In this document: in pieces, positions 33,189 through 43,064 of the stretch
Position numbering within the stretch: position 1 is the stretch's first letter
Layout: each line of letters opens with the position of its first letter
Source of the DNA: Neoceratodus forsteri
Lineage: Eukaryota > Chordata > Ceratodontiformes > Ceratodontidae
Assembly: GCA_016271365.2 (NCBI GenBank)
Contig: CM057454.1
Coordinates: 1,164,384,055 to 1,164,448,054 of the forward strand
Length of the DNA stretch: 64,000 nt
Direction: 5' to 3'
Notes under the pieces: generated by a model
What the model saw: only the letters and a program-made list of their open reading frames with translations
What the model was told of the DNA's origin: nothing
Databases searched by the model: none
Made by a program: the position numbers and the translations under genes

Positions 33189-33415
33189 TTCCATTGGCAC
33201 CCTTTGCAGACTGTGTGAGAGGCCTTTTGGCACCATGCATTCCTGCTTAAAATTGAACCAGCATAACATTTTGTGGTGATTGGCATATATAGACCATGAT
33301 GCTTTGCATTATGGGGGTATGTGTGATTTTGTATTTCTTTGAAACCTGGCTTTCTGGCCAATGCCCTTTGGGGTTACCCTTGCCTCGGTGCTTATGCACT
33401 AAGGTTCTTTGACTA

Positions 33416-33789
33416 TGAGGCACTGGCTTGGAGCTGTACCTTCTGCTTCTGACAGGAGGCTAAGGGCTGGGAAGGGGGAGCATTAGGGTTGAGAACCCCA
33501 AGGAAAACAACACCACTGATTCACCAAGACTCCAGGGACCCAAAACCCTGCCGTATTTTCCTTTTGTTGCCTGAGGCTGGGAGTGGGACGTTATGATTGG
33601 AAGCCCTAACACAACATTCCCCTACTTCTGTGGCATTAACTTGAACTCTAACTGCTGCACTAATAACATTTTTTGCAAAGAAAATGTATTATAGTCCTAT
33701 GTCTGACATTAACCAATCACTATGTTTCTTTACCTAACTTATGAAACACTCATATATTGTGACCAGCATTTCACGAGCTATGTGAAACT
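33416..33789. other. Unassigned
   Basis: No repeat ends, hairpins or coding recognised. Confidence 0.4.
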
Positions 33790-33828
33790 TGTCACAACAC
33801 ACCAAACTTTTTGCATCATATTATTTAA

Positions 33829-33940
33829 GCAATAAGGCATGACAGGGGGTGTGTTATGGTGGGAAAACAGCCCACCTCAGGTGGGTTGAAGCACGAGGCC
33901 ATTAGCCCACCATAACACACCCCCTGGAGAGCCTTACTGC
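33829..33940. repeat. Foldback hairpin within MITE B copy 2
   Basis: CAGGGGGTGTGTTATGGTGGG faces CCCACCATAACACACCCCCTG (21-bp perfect arms), extended by GCAATAAGGC/GCCTTACTGC. The loop contains a further CCCACCTCAGGTGGG palindrome. Confidence 0.9.
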
Positions 33941-34000
33941 AATTATGAAATGGGTCCCTTTTAGTAAATTTTATGCTTTTTTTTTTTTTTAAACATATTA

Positions 34001-34044
34001 CTTTCAGCTGGGCCATTGTGCTGGAATAATGGCCCTGCTGAAAG
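34001..34044. repeat. Short foldback hairpin
   Basis: CTTTCAGC-T-GGGCCATT faces AATGGCCC-T-GCTGAAAG around GTGCTGGAAT. Absent from MITE B copy 1. Confidence 0.85.
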
Positions 34045-34563
34045 CAGCTAGCAGCCAATCAAAACTCAGCACATTTTATGATTGATTACCTTCTCTAAAA
34101 TTCATTGATGTTGCTGGTTGTTTTACAGGCTCTCTTTTTTTTTTTTACAAGAACTGAAATGCATGCTAGTGGTGTAATTATACCCAACCTTGTTTTCATT
34201 CATATCCTTGATCTACAATTCCTGCATACGTCTTGCACATTGGGAGCAACCCCTAAACAGCACAGTTACTCATGATGCAATAGTCACCTCTCCTACACTG
34301 CATCATAAGTGACTTGACAGAGATGGGGGTGTTCCCATGTCCAGGAAAGATGCAGTGGGAGCTCATCAAGATCTGTAAACAAATACATTTATTGTGTGGT
34401 AACACCAATATGGTAGACAGTCTGTTTTTCACTCTTAAGAAAAAAAAAGTCAAAATCAAACTACCAGCAACATCAGAAATCTCTACAGAATATGACAAAG
34501 TGTGAAGTATTTTTTAAATTACAGACACTCTGACGCCTAGGGGAGATGACAGTGTCCCTTTAA

Positions 34564-35116
34564 AATCATAAATGTGGTTTTAAAACATTCCTTTTCAAGT
34601 GAAGTTTCTCCCTCAACTGGCAACAAACAGTGACACAAATGGAAATGGAGAGAAAAGCCTAATATTCTTCACATGCTGCTTCAGTTTTCAAAAAGGTACA
34701 AGAATGTTGTAACAGGCCCCTACTACCATCCAATTACTACATTAACCGACACAGCATCAGACCTGAAGCTGTTAAAACCCCATTCCCCTAGCCTTACCTA
34801 CTGAAACCATGGTGTCATAATTCTGCACCATCACTTCCCTGTGTAGCTCCTTGAGCCTTTGCCTAACACCCTAAACTCCTCTTCAGAAAATGCAACTGCA
34901 ACATCTTCAAAGGTTTCCGGTGCCCGAAAAAATGTGAGATGTATTTTATTCTTGTTTTATTAACACAATGATAAATCTGCACGTTTTAAACTCAGGGGAA
35001 GCAGACAATGTTCAAACTGACAGGTGGCAATGACCAAGGAGTCCAGGGTTCATCAATATTTAATGGAATGGAGTCCAACCAAAACCCATCCCCTGCTATC
35101 CCAGCAGTGGTTTCCT
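34564..35116. other. Unassigned
   Basis: No gene, hairpin or repeat partner recognised. Confidence 0.4.
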
Positions 35117-35131
35117 GTGATGCTATTACTG

Positions 35132-35708
35132 TTTTTTTTTTTTTTTTAATATAATTTACTTTTTATGCTCCCACACTGCTCTGGGTCAGCCCCAGCCCCC
35201 TGCTCCTTCCTTTCAACTCTACAAGGCTGCCCCCCCCCACTCCTGTGGTGGCTCAGGCCGAGCCAGATTCACTTTCCACCTGCTTCTATGTGCAGAAGGC
35301 AGGGGTTCCTGTGCTGTAGGAGCAGCAGACAGTGGCGTGGATGGAGACAAAGTGTGCTGGTCCATCCTACATGGAGCGGGGCTTTTCCTTGTTCTAGTGC
35401 TGAATCATGTCCACTCTTTGTGATTCCAGCACTTGAGCCCAAGTGTCATGCTCACTGAGCCTGCGGGGGGGGGGCGCTCCTTCATCATCCCCCCTCCCAG
35501 TTCCACTGTCACTACATTGCCACCTGTGGTCACCAAGGTGACAGTGTCATAGCAGCTGCAGCAACCTTCCCTTCCCAGAAGAAGAAAGCATCACCTGGGA
35601 TATTCAATCTTTCTCCTCCAGCCAGCAGTTGGCGACTTGAGCTCCTCCCCAAAACTGGGTCACCAGCGTCATGAGTGACAGAGCTACTGCTGCACCAACG
35701 TGCAAGCT
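35132..35708 (-). mobile_element. Long SINE, copy 1
   Basis: Poly(T) on the plus strand (35,132-35,147) marks a minus-strand poly(A) tail. Flanks GTGATGCTATTACTGTT and GTGATGTCACTGTT are an imperfect target duplication. The body matches two other copies (50,958 and 58,451), e.g. CAATCTTTCTCCTCC, GCGACTTGAGCTCCTCCCC and ACTGGGTCACCAGCG near its 5' end. It is older and more diverged than the other two. Confidence 0.7.
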
Positions 35709-35714
35709 GTGATG

Positions 35715-36014
35715 TCACTGTTCTTCAGGTACTCATCTGGTTTGTGTTTGGACTCAAGCTGACTGCACACTCTGTGTTTTTTGATTTCTCTTCTGACCCC
35801 CTCCAACCCTACAAAGATTCCGCCCATGTCTCCTTGATTCTTTTTCCTGCTTTTAAACCAAACATCTCACTTGAGTCTACCTACTTAACCCCTTCAAATG
35901 GCTGAATCATATCCCCCTCAACTAACTCTTCTCCCTAAAGAAGAGATCCAGCTTCTGTAAAGTCTCACCATCGCCAGGCAGTGTGCTATGGGACCCCGAA
36001 CAGCTCAGCAGAGC
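35715..36014. other. Unassigned
   Basis: Nothing recognised; possibly decayed CR1 leading into the fragment that follows. Confidence 0.35.
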
Positions 36015-36385
36015 ATGATGCCCAGATAGCCAGGGGAATTAACAGAGCAGACAAAACAGAGGCAGCGGTGATCCTTGGAAACATCAGCTGCCCAGGCATA
36101 CTGTAGACTGGATTCTTCAGAACGGTAATGGAGGAAAAGAGTTCCTGTCCACCTGTAATGGCTGCTTCCTAAAACAGCACATCCAATAGATGGCTAGATT
36201 TTAGGCCACCCCAAGCTGGTTCTCAGTTATGGGGATGTGGAATAGATATCGCTAGTGTGGATGTTGAGAAACTAGTGGGAGGCAGTGATCACAACAGGCT
36301 AAACTTCTCCCTGGGAACAGAGAAGACTAGCTGGGCCTCAGCCATCAAGACAAAGAACTTCACAAAGCCAGTGTAAGGATAAATG
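36015..36385 (+). pseudogene. CR1 endonuclease fragment
   Basis: Plus strand: VILGNISCPGI (CR1 'GDFN(Y/L)P.I'), then DIASVDVEKLVGGSDHNRLN then FSLGTEKTS. The G-SDHN motif holds the catalytic Asp-His of the endonuclease. No RT follows; it is an isolated fragment. Confidence 0.65.
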
Positions 36386-36539
36386 TTATTGTCTGAAATT
36401 TTAAGTGCGATTGGCTACATAGTTTATGGCAAAATTATGGAAATACTTTCCACAACAATAAGGACAAACCCATTCATATTCACAATTTCCTTATGTTTAG
36501 CATTCATTCACATAACACATGTGGTATACTTTGATTTTG

Positions 36540-36930
36540 GTGGCAGATAAGGACCGCTTAAAGACTCCCTGACCCACCTTAATCAAATGCAATCTGTCCT
36601 TCGCGTACAGGTCGCTGCTGTCCTAGGTGTTGCCCCAACCTCCTATCAGCCCATACCCTTGGGTTCGACACCACTCTCTCAGCCAAGAACTTAATTCCTC
36701 TATCCTTTCTTTCCTTGCTTGCCCTGGTTTCTGGGATCACTTCCAAGAAGGCCACTGAACTTCCTACCTCCAAACACAACCTTTAAAGTCCCTCGAACCT
36801 CGCCCTTACCAATTCAACTGTACCGTCCCCAAAGTCGTTTGTGCCCTCCTGCATCACCACATGCAGTTAATTTTTCCCCTAACATACTTGAGCCAGTCCG
36901 CTCTGCTCCCCCAGACTGTAAGTTCTATTT
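36540..36930 (-). pseudogene. CR1 fragment: 3'-end phrase plus ORF1 esterase remnant
   Basis: The plus strand starts GGTGGCAGATAAGGACCGCTT, the same phrase as the CR1 3' end at 14,190. Further in, the minus strand encodes VVMQEGTNDFGDGTVELVRARF, matching in part the VV.HVGTND motif of the esterase-like domain in CR1 ORF1. ORF1 next to a 3'-end phrase implies internal deletion or two pieces abutting. Confidence 0.5.
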
Positions 36931-37017
36931 TTTCTAAATTTAAATGCAAAGAAAAAAGTTACAGTGTCAGTACAAAATTGATTTAAGTCTAATCTGTGTA
37001 AAATTAAATTGTATTAG

Positions 37018-37842
37018 TGTAACCCCTGGGTGGTGCTATCCCCAGTGTTACACCCCGCCTACTATCCTGGACATAGGCTAAGGGGTTTGGGTTCACTAAC
37101 TGATAACTACAATTTTAAACCTTTGCGCAGTGCCTCCACTCAGGGTGCTTTACAGTGACCAACCTTCCCCAGTCGTATCCCAATAAACATTTCCCCACAC
37201 TTTAACATTTTGAATTTAAAGACTCTCTCTAATAATATGCTCAAACCAAATATTTCAACAACAATAACAAGAGATTTATTTAGGGCTAAAAGGAGCTAGG
37301 AACAGGGATGTGGAGTAAAGGTTATTTGATCACTATATACATATGCACACAGATTGTTTGGCTTTTGCTGGTGAACCTTCCAGCTGGGTGGCTACATATT
37401 GTTAGACAAAAAGCAATCACATTTGTCACTTCGGCCCATGATATCCAGAGCCCGGACTATCTAGTTGCTGAATAATCAGATGGTACATAATAGTTCTCAT
37501 TATCATCCACACTGGTATCAGTCCCAGACCAATAGAAACCCTGCAATCTCATACCATACTGGACACCCAGATACCACAGTCCAAGACGTTGCAGGCCTGG
37601 TGGACATTGCAGCTGGTCAAGTTGGCTGGCTATTGATTTGAGGAAGGGGGCAGCTTGGAGACAGATTCCTGCAATGACTGCAGACGCTATACACAATAAA
37701 GGCAGGGACTGCCCTACAATTAGTCTGGGGGACCAGAAAAAAATTGGTGGCCAAAACGGGAGAAGTTCAGGAGACAGCAGGAGAGGGCTAAGGTAAGCCC
37801 AGATAGGCACAATTAGGAACCCCCATTTGCAAGGGGGTTACA
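37018..37842 (-). mobile_element. TGTAACCCC terminal element, compact copy
   Basis: On the plus strand it runs from TGTAACCCCTGGGTGGTGCT to GGAACCCCCATTTGCAAGGG then GGTTACA. These are the inverses of the two ends of the 21,777-23,805 element. Length is 825 bp. It has TG/CA ends and an inverse AATAAA near 37,268. It is shared with 42,657-43,060 over about 350 bp (TTGCGCAGTGCCTCCACTCA, AAGACTCTCTCTAATAATAT). A solo LTR is the likeliest reading. No clear target duplication. Confidence 0.65.
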
Positions 37843-38646
37843 GGGTTTTATTTAACTCCAAAAATTGTTTAGCGTTTTGCTCATAAAAGTGCTAAAACAT
37901 TGTGAAAATGCATAGCACTTGCCTCATTGTGTTTAAGAAACATAACACTTCTAGAAAACCTATATAAATGCTTTCTGTACAGTTAGCAATGTCCCAAGAA
38001 AAAAACTGCTAATCAATTATTTAAAACCCTGGGGTTACATAAGCATCATGTGTAGTTGGTTGATATGTAGGAATAATAACACTTACTTACAGCATACATT
38101 TACAGAAAGTGAAATAAAACTCAACACAGAAAATGAAACTGATTATTTTTTACATATCAGAAGTGGCATGTAAAAAATCTCTTGTGACAGAAAAAAGAAA
38201 TTATGTCATGCCATGTTTAATCTTCAGTCTTTGCAAACACAAAACAAGCTATCATCAGTCCTAAAAAATGTTTTTAAATGGCTGTTGGGGGATATTTCTG
38301 AAAAGAAGACGATAATAATACACACAAAATAAAAATTGAAACGGAAAAGTAAGTCAACATTAAGCTAAAAACAATCCAAAAATTGATTTATTTTGTATGG
38401 AAACTCTTTCAATAACTGTTTTATCTAAATCACTTTTATGAAGAAAAAAAAAACACATCAAACAGAAGCCATTTACCCCACTTCTGCTTTGTTCTTTCAC
38501 ATCAGCTTCCCTACCTCCAGCTTCATGATCCCCTGCTTTAGTCTCCACACCACGTGCTTACAGTTCAGAACCACACTTCAGAACTGCGAGCAGCTCTTCA
38601 GAGTTTGGGACTGGAAGATCAGTGGATATTTCAAAAAATAACTTCC
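37843..38646. other. AT-rich, unassigned
   Basis: No coding and no repeat partner recognised. Confidence 0.45.
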
Positions 38647-38654
38647 CTCTGCAA

Positions 38655-38963
38655 CATACCTCTCAATCTTTTGTCTCCCAAATGTGGAACATTGCCTGTC
38701 AAAATGTGGAACAAATGGGCAAAATGTGGAACACTTAATCAAATCTTTACCTAAGAAGACCAAAACACTGTTAAAATGTTGCATTTATGTTCAGAATGTC
38801 TGTTGTTAATTTGATTAAGTTATTTTTTCCATCATTTACTATGGATTTTTGCTTTAAACTGTTGACTTTGAATGAGGAACAAGTCCTCACAATGTGGAAC
38901 TGGGACCTTTTCTGAAGTAAAATGAGGAAGGTTCCTCGTAATGTAGAACAGTTGAGAGGTATG
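38655..38963. mobile_element. hAT MITE (309 bp) with exact 8-bp duplication
   Basis: The ends CATACCTCTCAA and TTGAGAGGTATG are perfect 12-bp inverses. CTCTGCAA flanks both sides (38,647-38,654 and 38,964-38,971). The interior repeats an AATGTGGAAC phrase in both orientations, which looks like an extended imperfect inverted repeat. No coding. Confidence 0.93.
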
Positions 38964-38971
38964 CTCTGCAA

Positions 38972-39373
38972 CTCCCTCTGTGTGCTCCTGTTTCCAGGTA
39001 GCTACTCCAGGAAACAAAAATGTACTTCCTGTCCATCCCTGAAATGTGCCCCTAAATTATTTAAATTTACTGATTAATATTCATAGTATGCTGCAGCAGA
39101 GGTGGGGTTCCAAAACACAGTAATCCCTTAAAGAGGCAGGGACCCATCCCTTACTGAAGTTGTTCAGTAGTAGTAAAGTAGTCTGCCCATGAATCGAAAA
39201 ATGTAAATGAGCTATGTATTTGAAGACAAACTTAGTAGTAAGTATTCAGTTAGTAGTTAGGTAGTCTTATATGCAAATGAAGGCACTTTTGTGATGATTA
39301 CTTAAATGATTACTTCTGAATTGTATAACTGAATAATAAGGAAGACGAATGAAGACTAGTTGAATAGGGGCTA
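38972..39373. other. Unassigned
   Basis: Contains short TTAGTAGTAAGT-like direct repeats around 39,160-39,260. Nothing else seen. Confidence 0.4.
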
Positions 39374-40920
39374 GATATTCAGACTGTGCCCGGCAATGGT
39401 GCAAGTAAAAGTGCAGCACAACCAAGGTGCGCCATAGCAAGACAGGGGGATATTCAAAGGAGATGTGCCATGGCGCATCACCTTTGAATATAATACAGAA
39501 TGCACAGGGCTTATATACAATGTGTCAGTGCATCCCCCCCGATAGGTAGGACTGGGCATGCTCCAGCGCAACTGTAGCTGTGCTGGCCGCATTTCAAAGA
39601 TATTCAGACCTGGACATGCAAATGGGCCATAATGTATGCAAGGTGCAAATGAGGCCATTTGTATGTCATTATGGCACCATCATTGCATGAGTTGAGCAGG
39701 GCAGCCGGTGAAATGTGCCTTGCACCCTGCACAGCTTGTGGTGTGGACAGAGGGGTTCCTGGGCACCCCCCACCCGTGAGGTGATGGCTGGTAATAATAA
39801 AGTAAAGAAATCCTGGTGATCTACTGGTACCCCCCTCCCTCCCTATGGCTGTGATCACAAGTAATACTCGTAAAATAACTCCCTGGTGGTCTAGTGGCAC
39901 CCCCACTTCACCACGTAACCGATCGCGGGTAACTTGTACATACATAATCCTGGTGGTCCAGTTGCACCCCCATCCACACAGGACCCCTCTCACCCATCTC
40001 CCCATCATTGGCGGGCAGCTGCAACCCTGCATACCTCTTGGCTGCCCGCCAAATGACAGCATACAGTATGAGCCGTAAGCCCATTGGTCCACACTGTGGA
40101 CCAATGGGCTTGCAGGGCATACTGCACTACTGATCACAAATATGTGAATGGACTTCATTCACATATTTGTGACTGTCTATACAGTATGCCCTGCAAGCCC
40201 ATACTGCAAGCTGTCATTCAGCGGGCAGCCGGGCAGTATGGGCGGTTGCAGCTGCCCGCCAATGATGGGGGGAGCTTGGGGTGGGGGTCCTGTGTGGATG
40301 GGGGGGTGCAACTGGACCACCAGGGATTTTGTTATGTATGAGTTATTTGTGATCGGGGTTACAGGAGGGGTGGACGGTGCCACTAGACTACCAGGGAGTT
40401 ATTTTATGTAGTATTACTTGTGATCATGACTACGGGGAGGGACAGTGGGTACCACTAGACTACTTGAGATTTCTTTCTTTTTATTACCAGCGATCACGGC
40501 TACAGGGAGGGAGGTGGGTACCACTAGACCATCAGGGAACATATGGGTGCTTGTGCATGGTGTTCGGGGAGGGTTGCCACCCATGTCTGGTGGCTGCTGT
40601 GTTGCACCATGAGTACAGCAGCCTTCCTGTGGGTGGCCAGCATTTGAGACTTTTTTTTTCGAACTCAACTTTGTGCCCCTGTACGCGGCACATCTAGGGG
40701 TTGTGCCAGCAGAGGCACTGCACATCCTGGGCTGAATATAGGGATGTGCCACATATGCATGGGCACGCCCCCTTCAGATGTGCTGCATGCATTAACATTG
40801 TGCCCCAGAGCATCGGGACTTGCGCTGCACAAGTCCCCCTTTTGAATATGGCCCCTGGGCGCATTACTGGGGTTGCACCAGCACAATTCAGTTGCGCCAG
40901 GCACAACCCCTTTGAATATC
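39374..40920. mobile_element. Large palindromic element with internal array units
   Basis: It starts GATATTCAGACTGTGCCCGGC and ends GCCAGGCACAACCCCTTTGAATATC, with TA on both sides (39,372-73 and 40,921-22). The arms mirror each other over about 750 bp. The left arm has CCTGGTGGTCTAGTGGCACCCC-type units (39,810-39,970) and the right arm has their inverse (40,310-40,530). The centre holds two nearly perfect hairpins: 40,077-40,111 and 40,136-40,172. Internal TTTGAATAT/ATATTCAAA boundaries recur (39,452, 39,484, 39,607, 40,848), suggesting related elements nested within. No transposase. A TA target would fit Tc1/mariner or another TA-targeting superfamily. Confidence 0.75.
40077..40172. repeat. 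Twin hairpins at the palindrome centre
   Basis: AAGCCCATTGGTCCACA-C-TGTGGACCAATGGGCTT has 17-bp perfect arms with a single-base loop. CACAAATATGTGAATG-GACTT-CATTCACATATTTGTG has 16-bp perfect arms. They lie 25 bp apart. Confidence 0.92.
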
Positions 40921-41702
40921 TAAACCTATGTCTTAGTAGTGGTACAGTAGTAGTACTTCAGGCTGCAAGTTTGGTTCGCTCTTGGCCATAAAATATGTAA
41001 ACTCCCCGTGTTCACATCTCTCTGCTTAGCTCGAGCATTTTCTCTAAAAATGCGAACTTTGGTTCTCAGAGTTTGCTCCAGTAACTGAAAACAAATTATT
41101 TTTTTTTTTACCTTGCCATCTGTGACTTCTGCGCATACTCTGTCAGCTCCCCGGTCTTTGCATCATGTGGTGCAGAAGAGGGAGAACCATGGGACCACCA
41201 CCTGCAGCACGTCAGGCAACCTTCTCCCTTAGCGTCACTTGCCATCATGGGATGAAGGGCAATCCCGTTCTACCTCTCTCTCTGCATAGGCATCAACACT
41301 AGTAATGATTTTTGCAGCAGGTCACAAAAACACGTGGGATGCTGCCAGCTTGCTGCACATTTGTGGCATATTGTGTGAGAGAGACGCGGGAGAGAGTTGT
41401 CTGTGCTGGTGGCTGCTCCATATGAGGAGAAAAGAAAATATGCCAGAATACAACTGAATTTTAAACAAAACACAAATCACAAAGAAAACTGTTGTTTTTG
41501 GTCTGGCATAATAAAAATAGCGTTTAACTACTTTATATGGAGTTAGGCAGGGAACAGTAGCATGAGGCTTCATTTTATTAACACGGACTGCTGCAATGTG
41601 CAAAACAACATAAAACAGTCAAACTGAAAGTATATAAAACAACTTTTTCTGTACTAGTCACTGCAGCAGGGGAGTGAAATTAATTAAGTACAGGGCAGGC
41701 TC

Positions 41703-41736
<34 letters not shown>

Positions 41737-42105
41737 CTCGTGCTGCGGCCTGCTACTGTAGTGTGCAGTCAATGCTATACTACAGTACTCACTGCAGTGC
41801 TGATGATGCTTGCTGAGTTGACTGACTCAGGTTGGTGTTGTTAAAATAAAATATCGCTCTCCGTAATTCTCTAGTCTGTACACTGACTGTAGGACAAAAA
41901 TCCAAAAGAAAAAACTATAAAGTTTTAAGCAAATCCAAATTATACAGAGAAGGCAATAGCAGTAGTTGAGGGCATTGAGCTTCAAGTACAAACCTGGGAG
42001 AGCTGAGTTTACTTTGAAGGAATCCCTTCAGTTCCCTCTTTCATATTGTATTCTAGTCCTGCTAGTGCTTTACTGTCCTTTCTGGGACACAATTTCACTG
42101 TGTTT
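40921..42105. other. Unassigned, with a (GA)n tract
   Basis: A (GA)n run at 41,703-41,735. The remainder has no frame of recognised type and no repeat partner. Confidence 0.45.
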
Positions 42106-42109
42106 CCAA

Positions 42110-42564
42110 AAGTTCACACTTAACACATCCAGCACCAGCAGTGCTGTACTGACCAGCTTGGGAGTAAATATCCCATTGACACAACCAGCAGTGCTGTAGT
42201 TTCCTGTTTGGGAGAAAATAATTAATATCTCTAAGTCTTACTACTTAAGGTACTGGACTCGACGCAGACAGCAGTGTTGTATTTTCATGTTTTGGAGAAA
42301 ATATCCCTGTGTACTACTTAAACTACTTAACTTGATGCAGCCAGCAGTGCTGCAGTTACCTGTTTGGGAGTAAATTTACTACTTACAGTACTTGACTTGA
42401 TGCAGCCAGCAGTGCTGTAGTTACCTGTTAGGGAGAAAATATCCCTGTGTCTTATGACTTAAATTACTTGACTTGACGCAGCCAGCGGTGCTGTATTTTC
42501 CTGTTTGGGAGAAAATATCCCTGGGTCTTCATACTTAAAGTACTTAACTTGATGCAGTCAGCAG

Positions 42565-42575
<11 letters not shown>
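42110..42575 (+). repeat. ~78-bp minisatellite
   Basis: The phrase CAGCCAGCAGTGCTGTAG.T..CCTGTTTGGGAG is repeated. GCAGTGCTG-type starts occur near 42,138, 42,188, 42,264, 42,343, 42,405, 42,485 and 42,561, with lengths of 50-80 bp. Units are separated by CTTAA.GTACTTGACTTGATG spacers. It runs into a (TA)n tract (42,573-42,611). Confidence 0.85.
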
Positions 42576-42595
<20 letters not shown>

Positions 42596-42656
42596 CAGAT
42601 ATAGATATATTTTAAATTTCCATATATATTAATAAAAAACTACAAGGTTTTATATA

Positions 42657-43060
42657 TGTAACCCCTGGGCAGTGCTATCTCCAGTGTTACACCCCTGCCT
42701 ACTACCCTGGGAGCTAGGCTGAGGGGTTTGGGTTCATTAACTGATAATTTTAAACATTTGCGCAGTGCCTCCACTCAGGGTACTTTACGTTGGTAAGCTA
42801 TTACAGGTATAACCCCCTGAGATGTTATACCACTCACAAATATCATTAACCACCCCCAGACATGCCCCAGTAAACATGTTCCCACAGTTCAGACCATTTT
42901 GCATTTAAAGACTCTCTCTAATAATATGCTTACGACACTGGATCTGCAACAAACAACAAATAATTTATTTGGGGAAGTGGGCTAGGAGAAGGGAACTGGA
43001 GTAGAGTTTATGCATTCACAATGTATTTACAAATGGTTTGATTGATTGGTGTTGGTGAAG
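42657..43060 (-). mobile_element. TGTAACCCC terminal element, truncated copy
   Basis: TGTAACCCCTGGGCAGTGCT at the start, and CAGTGCCTCCACTCAGGGTA and GACTCTCTCTAATAATATGC inside, match 37,018-37,330. An extra ~50 bp includes ACAGGTATAACCCCCTGAGA. The distal half is missing, cut off where the S-family GTGCCCAATCCCC array starts at 43,068. Confidence 0.7.
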
Positions 43061-43064
43061 CTGA

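Larger units (their letters stand above)
32770..33415 (+). repeat. 356-bp tandem duplication carrying hammerhead-like cores
   Basis: 32,770-33,058 and 33,126-33,415 align throughout: TTGGCACCCTTTGCAGA, GGCACCATGCATTCCTGCTT, AACCAGCATAACATTTTGTGG, TGATGCTTTGCATTATGGGG. The period is exactly 356 between the CTGATGA motifs at 32,795 and 33,151. A tandem dimer of a few-hundred-bp unit with a hammerhead-like core is the layout of ribozyme-bearing retroelements and retrozymes. Confidence 0.8.
33790..34563. mobile_element. TTAA MITE 'B', copy 2 (inverted, with nested hairpins)
   Basis: The right end GACAGTGTCCCTTTAA (TTAA 34,560-34,563) inverted is TTAAAGGGACACTGTC. The inverse of 34,090-34,560 follows copy 1 (7,692-8,120) through GTAGTTTGAT, GCTCCCACTGCATCTTTCCT and AACAACCAGCAACAT. 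Copy 1's AATAATATGATGCAAAAA near its far end reappears inverted at about 33,805-33,825. The left terminus is degraded. Sequence between carries two palindromes absent from copy 1. Confidence 0.75.

Noticed and set aside
39374..40920. Many frames, up to 184 residues
   Set aside because: GC-rich palindromic arms keep frames open on both strands by symmetry; no recognisable motif.
42110..42575. Possible CRISPR-like array (regular ~78-bp repeats)
   Set aside because: Repeats are long, diverged and contiguous with variable length; no unique equal-size spacers; vertebrate context.
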